Below, piece by piece: positions 15,194 to 23,628 of a stretch of DNA of 39,884 nt. Every line of letters begins with the position of its first letter. The first letter of the stretch is position 1. Position numbers and translations under genes: made by a program. The stretch covers positions 1 through 39,884 of the forward strand of contig CAZYJD010000012.1 in NCBI GenBank assembly GCA_964647785.1. Direction: 5' to 3'. The notes under the pieces were generated by a model that was not told the DNA's origin, did no database searches, and saw only the letters and a list, made by a program, of their open reading frames with translations. This DNA comes from CAZYJD01 sp964647785 (GTDB taxonomy: Bacteria; Bacteroidota; Bacteroidia; NS11-12g; UBA9320).

Positions 15194-16732
15194 TCACTGA
15201 TCGCTCCAATTCTCACGATCTAAGCTCCTGTACTGAATGGCTTCTGCAATGTGCTCCATGCGTATGCTTTCACTTTGTGCAAGATCGGCTATGGTGCGGG
15301 CCACCTTGAGAATACGGTCATAAGCCCTGGCGCTCAATTGCAATTTGTTCATGGCATTTTTCAGAAGCAACTGACTGCCATGATCAAGTTCACAATATGA
15401 CCTCAAATGCGTGGGCTGCATTTGGGCATTGCTGTATAATCCACTGGCCTCATAACGGCCATATTGGATTTCTCTGGCTGCCAGCACGCGTTCTCGAACC
15501 AGCTCGCTCTTTTCGCCCTCTGGTCTGCTCCCGAGTTCATCAAAGCCAACAGGGGTTACTTCGATATGTATATCAATGCGATCGAGCAACGGACCAGATA
15601 TTCTACTCAAGTAACGCTGCACCACGCCCGGTGCACATACACATTCTTTTTCTGGGTGATTGAAATAGCCACAAGGACAAGGGTTCATGCTTGCAACCAG
15701 CATGAAACTTGCCGGATAATCTACCGTAAACTTGGCTCTGGATATGGTTACTTTTCTTTCTTCAAGGGGTTGCCGCAGTACCTCTAACACTGTTCTTTTA
15801 AACTCTGGTAATTCATCTAAAAAAAGCACCCCGTTGTGTGCCAAGCTAATTTCACCGGGCTGCGGATGATTTCCACCTCCAACCAAGGCCACATCGCTAA
15901 TGGTGTGATGGGGCGATCGAAATGGGCGATGAGCCACCAATGAGGCATCACTTGCTAATTTACCTGCTACAGAATGAATTTTGGTCGTTTCCAGGGCCTC
16001 ATGTAAATTCAAGGGCGGCAGAATGGTTGGCAAGCGCTTGGCCAACATGGTTTTACCCGCTCCCGGAGGACCGATGAGTATGATGTTGTGACCTCCAGCT
16101 GCTGCAATTTCCATGGCGCGCTTGATGTTCTCCTGGCCTTTCACGTCGCTGAAATCCACCTCCCAATGTTTCAGGTTCTCAGCAAACTCGGCCCTTGGAT
16201 CTGCCTCTACTGCCACCGGATGTTCATCGCCACGCAAATAATCCACCAACTGCTGTATATGATCGATTCCATGAACCGAAATCCCTTTAACAATGGCAGC
16301 TTCACGGGCATTGGCACTGGGTAAATATAATCGCTCAAAACCTTCCTTCATGGCTTGAATGGCGATGGGTAATGCCCCTCGGATGGGCAATACTCCACCA
16401 TCCAATGACAACTCTCCCATGATTACACTCTTGGCTAAAGCATCCGTAGGAACCTGATTGGATGCAGCCAAAATGCCCGCTGCAATGGTCAAGTCGTAAG
16501 CCGAACCTTCTTTTTTCAAATCTGCAGGCGCCATATTCACCACCACCCCTTGCCTGGGCATGCGCAAACGGTTGTTCTTCAATGCACAATCAATTCGATG
16601 ATAACTCTCTTTAATGGCATTGTCTGCCAAGCCAACCAAAAAGTATTTGGTCCCTTTGCCCACATCTACTTCAACAGTGATGGTATGCGCATCAACTCCA
16701 AAAACAGCACTTCCGTAAGTCTTAACCAACAT
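15194..16732 (-). CDS. ComM/YifB family Mg-chelatase-like AAA+ ATPase
   Basis: A 512-residue protein. It has an N-terminal Lon-protease-like fold (SAVFGVDAHTITVEVDV onwards), a central Mg-chelatase AAA+ module with Walker A GPPGAGKT (near residue 220) and a Walker B region LFLDELPEF, and a C-terminal Mg-chelatase lid domain. A Cys-rich insertion NPCPCGYFNHPEKECVC is family-typical. ComM acts as a branch-migration helicase during integration of transforming DNA. The ATG at 16732 matches the family N-terminus (MLVKTYGSA); an upstream in-frame ATG at 16831 is rejected. It is convergent with the barrel gene. Confidence 0.93.
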   Translation of the reverse strand: MLVKTYGSAVFGVDAHTITVEVDVGKGTKYFLVGLADNAIKESYHRIDCALKNNRLRMPRQGVVVNMAPADLKKEGSAYDLTIAAGILAASNQVPTDALAKSVIMGELSLDGGVLPIRGALPIAIQAMKEGFERLYLPSANAREAAIVKGISVHGIDHIQQLVDYLRGDEHPVAVEADPRAEFAENLKHWEVDFSDVKGQENIKRAMEIAAAGGHNIILIGPPGAGKTMLAKRLPTILPPLNLHEALETTKIHSVAGKLASDASLVAHRPFRSPHHTISDVALVGGGNHPQPGEISLAHNGVLFLDELPEFKRTVLEVLRQPLEERKVTISRAKFTVDYPASFMLVASMNPCPCGYFNHPEKECVCAPGVVQRYLSRISGPLLDRIDIHIEVTPVGFDELGSRPEGEKSELVRERVLAAREIQYGRYEASGLYSNAQMQPTHLRSYCELDHGSQLLLKNAMNKLQLSARAYDRILKVARTIADLAQSESIRMEHIAEAIQYRSLDRENWSDQ

Positions 16733-16971
16733 ATTATTTTGAACAAAAGAAAACAAAAGATGGGCCGGCTTCAAACTTTGAACACCCGGATATTTTTTTA
16801 TTTCAATAATATCTTGCAAAGCGCATCTCAACTGAAGAGAGTTTTACTGTAATAAGAATAAAGCAAATTACAAAGGGGCTGCTATTGCACTATTAACAAA
16901 TGAGCTTCGGACACAATTACCTTGCATGCAAACATTCTTCTGACTTTTTTTTCTTTATTTGAAGTCTTGCT

Positions 16972-19812
16972 ATGAAAAGGATGAAAAGCTTCACTTTTCT
17001 GCTATTGCTGCTCTTCAGCGCCGCTTTTTCCATGGCGCAAAGCATCAGCGGAAAGGTAACAGATGAAAATGGAGAGCCCCTTATAGGCGCAGCGATCAGG
17101 ATTAAAGGCGATAATACTGGAACCATAACCGATGAGAACGGAAACTTTCGATTCGAAAAAGTGAACCTACCAACCACGCTCGTGGTTCGATACATCGGTT
17201 TCAATGATCGAGAAATTCAGGTGGTGAAATCCGGAAATATTGGAACCATTCGCTTGGGAGAGGACAGCAAACAACTGGATGAAGCCCTGGTGAAGCGCGC
17301 CCGCGTTACTGAAAAACAAAAGGAATCACCGCTAACCGTCGAATCCATTGGTGTGAAAGCCATACAAGAGGCCCCGGCTGCATCTTTTTATGAAAGTTTG
17401 GGCAACTTAAAGGGAGTGGATGTGACGGCTGCGAGTCTTGGGTTTCGGGTGGTGAATACTCGCGGTTTCAACAGCACCAGTCCGGTGAGATCCCTGCAAC
17501 TCATTGATGGCGTTGACAACCAATCGCCCGGACTCAACTTCTCGCTTGGAAATTTCCTCGGTGCAAACGATCTGGATATTCGTAGGGTCGATATCATAGC
17601 TGGTGCCAGTAGCGCATTTTATGGCCCAAACGCTTTCAATGGGGTGATCAGCATGGAAACAAAAAATCCTTTTGAATTCCCCGGCCTTTCTGCCGAACTC
17701 AAATTGGGCGAGCGCCAACTCAGCCAGTTTTCTTTTCGAATGGCCGATGTGGTGAAAGATAAAAACGGGAAAGATCGTTTTGCCTGGAAAATAGGCATGC
17801 TCAATATGCGGGCCTACGATTGGGAGGCAGAAAACTACAACCCTTCGTCCGACAGTGAATACGGCAGGAGCAACGCCGGCGGATATGATGCCGTGAACAT
17901 TTACGGCGATGAATCGCTCGAAGCCAATAGCGACTATACCGATCCGGTGGACCAGCTCGAAAATCCGGGCCTGGGCTACTTCTATCGCAGCGGTTACCGT
18001 GAAAAAGACTTGGTGGATTACAACACAGAAAACTTCAAATTCAATACCGCCCTGCACTACAAACTCACCGACAGCACAGAACTGATTTACGCATTTAATA
18101 TCGGTGGGGGCTCTACGGTGTATCAGGGCGACAACCGCTACCGGCTGGAAGACATTCTGTTTTGGCAAAACCGCCTTGAATTTCGCAAACCCGATAAATT
18201 CTTTATCCGCTTTTACCAGACCAAGGAAGATGCGGGCAGCAGCTACGACATTGTTTCAACGGCATTTCAACTCAATGAAAACAGCAAAAGCAATGCAGCC
18301 TGGAATAACACCTATAAAACCAACTGGAAGTTGCTGCGATTCAATCGCGCTGTTGAAGGACTTGAAGGCTATCCGTTCTACAACCCCAACGATTATGGCA
18401 GTGTAGATGAATGGGTTCGCTTTGCCCTTCAACCTTTTCTCAACGCCAATGCCGATACCCTGAATGCCTTGCATACCCTGAATCGACAATACGTAGATCA
18501 AGCTGGTGGCGGTGGTACCTTGCCCCGATTTGAAGTGGGCACCCCCTTGTTCGATAGCATGTTCAACGACATTACCACGCGCCTGTTTAACAATATGGGA
18601 ACCCGCTTCTACGATCGCTCTGCCCTCTACCATTTGCACGGCGAATACCGCTGGCAGCCGAAAAATGCGCAGGTTGTTCTGGGCGGAAACGGCCGCTTGT
18701 ACACCCCCGATTCCAGAGGCACCATCTTTATTGATACAGCAGGTGAACAAATCAGAAACTACGAGTTTGGAATGTACTCGGGCTATGAACGGCGCTGGAT
18801 GAATGATCAGCTAAAAATGAATATCACCGCACGCTTGGATAAGAACCAAAACTTCAACTTTTTACTATCTCCTGCTGCATCTTTGGTGTACCTCTACAGC
18901 CCTGAACATACATTCAGATTCTCATTTTCAGCCGCCATCCGAAACCCAACTCTCGCTGATCAATATTTGTACTATAATGTCGGCCGCGCAATCCTGCTTG
19001 GGAACCTCAATGGCTATGATTCGCTCATTTCGGTTGAATCCTTTACCGATTACCGAACCGGTTTGGATGTGAGCAAATTGGAATACTTTAATGTTGATCC
19101 CATACGCCCTGAAAAAGCCCGCACCCTTGAATTGGGTTACAAAGGCTCACTGTTCGACAACTCTGTGTTTGTGGATGCCGGCTACTATTATACCTTCTAT
19201 CGCGACTTTATCGGTTTTAACATTGGTTTAGATGCACAATTCGATCCTATCACCCGTTTCCCTGTGGGTGGCATTCAGGCCTATCGCGTAGCAGCCAATG
19301 CCCAATCGGTGGTTACCACACAGGGCTTATCGCTGGGCATCAGCTATTTCTTTAAAAATCTTTCTCTAAGCGGAAATTATTCCTGGAACAGGCTGAATAA
19401 AAAAGGGACCGACGACCCAATCATTCCGGCATTCAACACTCCGGAACACAAATTCAACATAGGGCTCACTGGAAGAGACCTAAAATTCCCGGGGCTCAAA
19501 GGCAAGAATTTTGGTTTTGGAATCAACTACAAATGGATACAAGGTTTCATCTTTGAAGGTTCGCCACAGTTTACGGGGTTCATCCCCACTTACGACATGC
19601 TAGACGCACAAATGAACTACCGTGTTCCTAAGTGGAACTGCACCTTTAAAGCAGGGGCCAGCAACATTCTCGGACTCATGCCACTGTTTCAACCCGATGC
19701 CGGACACGACCGAACGGTATTCAATAACCGAAACTTTCAAGTTTATGGCGGCCCCTTCGTAGGTCGCTTGGCTTATCTCTCCATTTTGATCGATCTTGCG
19801 AATAATCCCTAA
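16972..19812 (+). CDS. TonB-dependent outer-membrane receptor with carboxypeptidase-regulatory-like N-terminal domain
   Basis: A 946-residue receptor. A signal peptide (cut after SMAQ, about residue 23) is followed by a CarboxypepD_reg-like domain (about 24-98; SGKVTDENGEPLIGAAI), the plug domain (about 110-235, with DGVDNQ and GASSAFYGPNAFNGVI) and the 22-strand barrel, which carries late aromatic-rich strands. It imports an unknown ligand using proton-motive force through TonB. No SusD partner is present; instead a secreted esterase-fold T9SS protein follows after 58 bases, suggesting a two-gene unit. The substrate is unknown. Confidence 0.93.
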   Translation: MKRMKSFTFLLLLLFSAAFSMAQSISGKVTDENGEPLIGAAIRIKGDNTGTITDENGNFRFEKVNLPTTLVVRYIGFNDREIQVVKSGNIGTIRLGEDSKQLDEALVKRARVTEKQKESPLTVESIGVKAIQEAPAASFYESLGNLKGVDVTAASLGFRVVNTRGFNSTSPVRSLQLIDGVDNQSPGLNFSLGNFLGANDLDIRRVDIIAGASSAFYGPNAFNGVISMETKNPFEFPGLSAELKLGERQLSQFSFRMADVVKDKNGKDRFAWKIGMLNMRAYDWEAENYNPSSDSEYGRSNAGGYDAVNIYGDESLEANSDYTDPVDQLENPGLGYFYRSGYREKDLVDYNTENFKFNTALHYKLTDSTELIYAFNIGGGSTVYQGDNRYRLEDILFWQNRLEFRKPDKFFIRFYQTKEDAGSSYDIVSTAFQLNENSKSNAAWNNTYKTNWKLLRFNRAVEGLEGYPFYNPNDYGSVDEWVRFALQPFLNANADTLNALHTLNRQYVDQAGGGGTLPRFEVGTPLFDSMFNDITTRLFNNMGTRFYDRSALYHLHGEYRWQPKNAQVVLGGNGRLYTPDSRGTIFIDTAGEQIRNYEFGMYSGYERRWMNDQLKMNITARLDKNQNFNFLLSPAASLVYLYSPEHTFRFSFSAAIRNPTLADQYLYYNVGRAILLGNLNGYDSLISVESFTDYRTGLDVSKLEYFNVDPIRPEKARTLELGYKGSLFDNSVFVDAGYYYTFYRDFIGFNIGLDAQFDPITRFPVGGIQAYRVAANAQSVVTTQGLSLGISYFFKNLSLSGNYSWNRLNKKGTDDPIIPAFNTPEHKFNIGLTGRDLKFPGLKGKNFGFGINYKWIQGFIFEGSPQFTGFIPTYDMLDAQMNYRVPKWNCTFKAGASNILGLMPLFQPDAGHDRTVFNNRNFQVYGGPFVGRLAYLSILIDLANNP

Positions 19813-19870
19813 GCAGACAAGTTAAATTTTCGTTAAAAAACTTACTTTTACCACCTAAAATCATCAAACA

Positions 19871-21556
19871 ATGAGAAAAATTTACGCAATTGCCCTGACA
19901 GCTGCCTTCATTTTAGGCGGCCTCAGTACACAGGCACAACGGTATGTGAAAGAAATTTATACCGATGCCGACATCACGGTGCAAACCAACATTACGTATG
20001 GCACCAACATCGATTTTTTGACCAGTAACTTTAGCAACCCTATGCGGGTAGGTGCTGATATCACCACCATCAAAACCGCATTGGCTTTGGGCAACCCCAT
20101 TCCTGCAACGCACTACAACCCACTTGATACCAGTACCAAAGTAAAGGTAACCGATATCAAAATGGATGTATATTACCCATCTGCTTCGGTTGACCAAACC
20201 ACGAATCGTCCGGTGATCATTTACCTGCATACCGGAAACTTCCTTCCTCCGGGAATCAATGGAAGCCCGCTCGGTTTCAAAAACGACAGTTCGGCCATTT
20301 ACCTCTGCCGCCAATGGGCAAAGAGAGGTTATGTAGCCATCTCTGCAGATTACCGCCTGGGATGGAACCCCATTGCCACCAGTGTTCAGGAAAGAAGAGG
20401 AACCCTGCTCAACGCGGTTTATCGCGCCATTCACGACATTAAATACTGTGTGCGTTATCTGCGCGACGATGCCAATGGAAGCAACACCTATGGCATTGAC
20501 CCAGATAAAATTGTGCTCTTCGGAGAAGGTACAGGAGCCTACGTAGCCAATGCTTACAACACTCTCGATAAATACTCAGAAATGGAATTGCCCAAATTCA
20601 TCAATCCATTAACCAATAAGTCGTACATCGATACCCTCACCGTAGGTCGCATCGATGGATCGGGCGGATTGTTGAACCTCTATAATCCATCTTCTACCCC
20701 TACCAACATCAGTGCAACAGTGGCCACCGGTGGTGCTTTGGCTGACACCAGTTGGTTGGAAGCCGGCGATGCCCCCATGCTTGCCTTGCAATGTATCCGT
20801 GATCCATTCGCACCTTTTGATGAAGGTACCGTAATCGTTCCAACCACACAGGAAGATGTGGTGGATGTGCAAGGCGCCAATCTGTATGTGAAGAAATCAA
20901 TCGACCTCGGCCATCATGATGCCATACTCGATATGCCCGCTGATGCTTATACCCTGGCTGCACGCTCACACTACGGAAAAACCTACGATTATATTTTCCC
21001 TGCACCAAGAAACACCATTTCAGTGAACAACGACCTTGAAGGTTTATTCCCGGTTGTTCTTCCACTGGGCGATAACCTGTTTCAAAACCAGGCAGGACCA
21101 TGGCAGTGGTGGGATCCACAATCACCCGCAGCCCAGCGCATTGTTGCCCCACCAAGTACCACCGCCCATTTGGCTTCATTGGCGTCAAACCCCAACATGG
21201 GTCAAGAAAAAGGCTTGACCTACCTCGATACCATACAAGGATATATCATGCCGCGTTTGGGTGTCATACTCGGATATTATACCACCGACAATGTATCCGT
21301 ACGTGAGGTACAGCAGGTGAATTCAACCATCTACCCCAACCCCACCAACGGCAGCCTTTACCTCCAAACCGATGCCGCCGTTCGCATGATCAAAGCAGAA
21401 CTCTTCGACCTCAGTGGCCGCATGGTGTTCAGCAGTGAACTCAACGGTCTCAATAGCGAACAAATTGACCTCAGCGGACTGAAAAACGGCATCTACCAAT
21501 TGCAAATCCACACCTCTGAAGGCGTTTCCCTGCAAAAAGTGGTGCTGAACAACTAA
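19871..21556 (+). CDS. Secreted alpha/beta-hydrolase-fold protein with T9SS sorting domain, nucleophile Ser missing
   Basis: A 561-residue secreted protein with a signal peptide (ending STQAQ, about residue 23). An esterase-type alpha/beta-hydrolase region (about 95-385) shows the order of a carboxylesterase: IIYLHTGNF (oxyanion loop), AISADYRLG and DPDKIVLFGEGTGAY. The nucleophile elbow, normally GxSxG, reads G218-E-G220-T-G222, so Gly replaces the catalytic Ser. A C-terminal type A sorting domain (about 486-561; IYPNPTNG start) directs T9SS export and surface anchoring. It follows the TonB receptor and may bind or present its ligand rather than hydrolyse it. The CTD is DNA-identical to that of the 22680 gene. 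Confidence 0.87.
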   Translation: MRKIYAIALTAAFILGGLSTQAQRYVKEIYTDADITVQTNITYGTNIDFLTSNFSNPMRVGADITTIKTALALGNPIPATHYNPLDTSTKVKVTDIKMDVYYPSASVDQTTNRPVIIYLHTGNFLPPGINGSPLGFKNDSSAIYLCRQWAKRGYVAISADYRLGWNPIATSVQERRGTLLNAVYRAIHDIKYCVRYLRDDANGSNTYGIDPDKIVLFGEGTGAYVANAYNTLDKYSEMELPKFINPLTNKSYIDTLTVGRIDGSGGLLNLYNPSSTPTNISATVATGGALADTSWLEAGDAPMLALQCIRDPFAPFDEGTVIVPTTQEDVVDVQGANLYVKKSIDLGHHDAILDMPADAYTLAARSHYGKTYDYIFPAPRNTISVNNDLEGLFPVVLPLGDNLFQNQAGPWQWWDPQSPAAQRIVAPPSTTAHLASLASNPNMGQEKGLTYLDTIQGYIMPRLGVILGYYTTDNVSVREVQQVNSTIYPNPTNGSLYLQTDAAVRMIKAELFDLSGRMVFSSELNGLNSEQIDLSGLKNGIYQLQIHTSEGVSLQKVVLNN

Positions 21557-21631
21557 TCCAAATAAGTTGATCTCCTTACAAGAGATCGCAATCAAACATA
21601 TTCAAAGCCATCCTTCGGGGTGGCTTTTTTT
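21326..21631 (+). repeat. 306-bp perfect direct repeat, copy 1 (T9SS sorting domain + stop + 3' UTR + terminator)
   Basis: By eye every base from ACCATCTACC to the terminator T-run is the same as 23175-23480 (offset 1849). The repeat spans the last 76 codons of the hydrolase-fold gene, its TAA, about 50 bases of 3' UTR and the whole hairpin terminator. Identity breaks sharply at both ends. Synonymous sites are identical, indicating recent duplication or gene conversion. Confidence 0.95.
21604..21631 (+). terminator. Intrinsic terminator with UUCG tetraloop
   Basis: AAGCCATCC, loop TTCG and GGGTGGCTT form a 9-bp stem (one G-T pair) followed by a T-run. The C(UUCG)G loop is an especially stable form. 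It ends the hydrolase-fold gene and lies inside the 306-bp repeat. Confidence 0.85.
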
Positions 21632-21865
21632 ATTGGGCTATTTTGGTTCAGAATCAGATAATCAGCACGTTCCCAGCAGATGCTCACAGTGAGGCCTCTT
21701 AGTGCAAAAGCGAAGTTCACATCTATTCAATTTGTACATTATCAGGCACATGCGGTTTATTTCTTACATTACTATGAATATTTAAATCAAATACATATTT
21801 AATTTAGCATTCTTTTAAACTAAACTAAAATATCATGAAAATTTCACAGCAGCACAGCAGCACAA
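21632..21865 (+). other. AT-rich intergenic region with a 12-codon upstream ORF
   Basis: No protein gene of usual size is seen. The second half is strongly AT-rich (around 21770-21830) and probably holds the promoter of the next gene. A small ORF starts at ATG 21835 and ends at TAA 21871-21873, overlapping the next gene's ATG (21866) in another frame. It contains the short repeat CAGCAGCACAGCAGCAC. It may be a leader peptide or the remnant of a displaced start. Confidence 0.4.
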
Positions 21866-22675
21866 ATGCCTAAATCTCATCACCTTTGGCGTATTGCATT
21901 AATTCTTGCAATATTATTTGGACAAACCTCATCGTCGAAAGCACAAGGAACCGAAGAAGTATTTGGATCTCCTTCCTTTAGCAATTGTTATCAAAAATTT
22001 GTTTGGGATGTGGCCGAAATGGATACGCTAAATGTTCGATTACTTAACACCCCTGGTGGCAGATTCTTACAATTCTCTGCTCAAGTTAACCCTATTGACA
22101 TCAGTGGTTACGAAATCATCTATTTTGATGAAAATGGCAACCAAATTCAATCCACTCAAGTTTCTACTTTCGGAAACATTCAGGTTCCTGCAAATATTCC
22201 AAGCTTACAAATCAACCCCATTAATAATACCGGTGGATGGGCTGGCTATTACCCAGCAATAGCAACTTTCGTTGATCCTCTTGATGCTTTTGACCTTACT
22301 CCATTTAATGAAGATTGCTTCACCTACAACAATTTTGGTTTCAATGCCATCCTTAATTTGGATGGTCTTTGTAAACCTGATTTGTTAACTTATGAGTTAT
22401 TCTCGAACATTAATGGTCAAAAAATCCCTTTTGGCCCAACTGAACTTGAGCCTGGAATAAGCTATTCTATTGATGGAACCGAATTTTGCTATCCGCCTTT
22501 TCAGGAACCATGTGAATTACCACCTCCCTGTCCAAAGTGTACTGATTTCACAATAGAAATCACCATCTATCCATGTGAAGAAATGCAAACTGACCCCAAT
22601 TGCCCTCCTCTTTTAATTGAATACCCCATCGAAATCTGCTGTTTCTGTGGAAATGAATCAACCCATAATGAATAA
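21866..22675 (+). CDS. Orphan secreted protein with Cys/Pro-rich C-terminus, unknown function
   Basis: A 269-residue protein with a signal peptide (core IALILAILFG, likely cut after SKAQ, about residue 27). The central region is predicted beta-rich with many Asn/Gly/Pro turns. A C-terminal stretch of about 60 residues contains about ten cysteines in pairs and Pro-rich spacers (ELPPPCPKC, EICCFCGN). It has no T9SS sorting domain and no family I recognise. Base composition is visibly more AT-rich than its neighbours. It ends 4 bases before the next gene's ATG, so the two are probably cotranscribed; a complex in which the T9SS-tailed neighbour carries it is possible but unsupported. Confidence 0.7.
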   Translation: MPKSHHLWRIALILAILFGQTSSSKAQGTEEVFGSPSFSNCYQKFVWDVAEMDTLNVRLLNTPGGRFLQFSAQVNPIDISGYEIIYFDENGNQIQSTQVSTFGNIQVPANIPSLQINPINNTGGWAGYYPAIATFVDPLDAFDLTPFNEDCFTYNNFGFNAILNLDGLCKPDLLTYELFSNINGQKIPFGPTELEPGISYSIDGTEFCYPPFQEPCELPPPCPKCTDFTIEITIYPCEEMQTDPNCPPLLIEYPIEICCFCGNESTHNE

Positions 22676-22679
22676 TCCC

Positions 22680-23405
22680 ATGAAAAAACTGTTATTCACC
22701 TTCGCACTCATCTGCACACAACTGGCATTGCTGGCCCAGTTCCGCTATGCAGATATTGAAATGAAACTCATCAGTCATGAGCAAAATGTCTTTATTAAAG
22801 GTCCCTATCAAGATACCCTCACCTTTGAAATCACCAATTTGGGACCCGATACCATCAAGCAAAAAGATACATTCGTTTTTGCAGCAAGAGATATGAATAA
22901 TACATCACAAGCCGTGTTTCTTTTTTCAAGATTTGGTCTGGATTACGATCTTCCAATGGGTGTATCATTCAGGTATAAGTACCCCATAGAAATTTCAACT
23001 GATAAAGATTTCTATGGCCCAATTAGGTTTACCATCAGCCGTTTTACCAAAGACCCTGTTGGGGACCCTTTACGTGATGAAAGTGAAGACCAATTGTACA
23101 ACAATGTAGTACGTTGGAACATCACCTACCGCTCTGCCACCAGCAGCATTCCAGCTGCTTCAAGGGTGAGTTCCACCATCTACCCCAACCCCACCAACGG
23201 CAGCCTTTACCTCCAAACCGATGCCGCCGTTCGCATGATCAAAGCAGAACTCTTCGACCTCAGTGGCCGCATGGTGTTCAGCAGTGAACTCAACGGTCTC
23301 AATAGCGAACAAATTGACCTCAGCGGACTGAAAAACGGCATCTACCAATTGCAAATCCACACCTCTGAAGGCGTTTCCCTGCAAAAAGTGGTGCTGAACA
23401 ACTAA
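22680..23405 (+). CDS. Secreted beta-rich protein with T9SS type A sorting domain
   Basis: A 241-residue protein. A signal peptide (MKKLLFTFALICTQ, cut near LLAQ, about residue 20) is followed by a beta-sandwich-like region (about 21-155) with a CARDB-like feel (FEITNLGPDTIKQKDTF). A type A sorting domain (about 165-241) identical at DNA level to that of the 19871 gene closes the protein. The ATG at 22680 is preferred to the ATG at 22617, which overlaps the upstream gene and lacks a signal peptide at its start. It is probably exported by T9SS and anchored at the surface. The ligand or role is unknown. Confidence 0.8.
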   Translation: MKKLLFTFALICTQLALLAQFRYADIEMKLISHEQNVFIKGPYQDTLTFEITNLGPDTIKQKDTFVFAARDMNNTSQAVFLFSRFGLDYDLPMGVSFRYKYPIEISTDKDFYGPIRFTISRFTKDPVGDPLRDESEDQLYNNVVRWNITYRSATSSIPAASRVSSTIYPNPTNGSLYLQTDAAVRMIKAELFDLSGRMVFSSELNGLNSEQIDLSGLKNGIYQLQIHTSEGVSLQKVVLNN

Positions 23406-23480
23406 TCCAAATAAGTTGATCTCCTTACAAGAGATCGCAATCAAACATATTCAAAGCCATCCTTCGGGGTGGCTTTTTTT
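23175..23480 (+). repeat. 306-bp perfect direct repeat, copy 2
   Basis: Identical by eye to 21326-21631, including stop codon, 3' UTR and terminator. Sequence before 23175 (aside from a few flanking bases) and after 23480 is unrelated to copy 1. It supplies the C-terminal sorting domain of the 241-residue protein. Confidence 0.95.
23453..23480 (+). terminator. Intrinsic terminator with UUCG tetraloop, repeat copy 2
   Basis: Same 9-bp stem, TTCG loop and T-run as the terminator at 21604-21631, here ending the 21866-22680 unit. Confidence 0.85.
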
Positions 23481-23616
23481 TGTTCATGAACCTTCCCGTT
23501 GTTGCGCAGTGCCTCAGGAATTCTTCCGCTAATATCAAGAGTGCCTGCTTTCCTGTAAACAACCAAAGCTGACAACAATCAAACATACGCCTGGGTATTT
23601 CAGCCAGTTTAGATAC

Positions 23617-23624
23617 TAACTTTG
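23617..23624 (+). promoter_or_regulatory. Bacteroidota-type -7 box at the serpin gene
   Basis: TAACTTTG is an exact match to the TAnnTTTG -7 consensus. It ends only 4 bases before the serpin ATG, so the transcript may be leaderless or nearly so. No clear -33 TTTG is seen at normal spacing. Confidence 0.4.
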
Positions 23625-23628
23625 ATAC

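Noticed and set aside
17407..18168. 253-residue minus-strand open frame inside the TonB receptor
   Set aside because: It is antisense to a well-supported receptor, has no recognisable motifs and has low-complexity His/Val composition typical of a shadow frame.
21326..23480. The 306-bp repeats as ends of an insertion sequence or composite transposon
   Set aside because: There is no transposase, no terminal inverted repeats and no target duplication; each copy is a functional gene 3' end.
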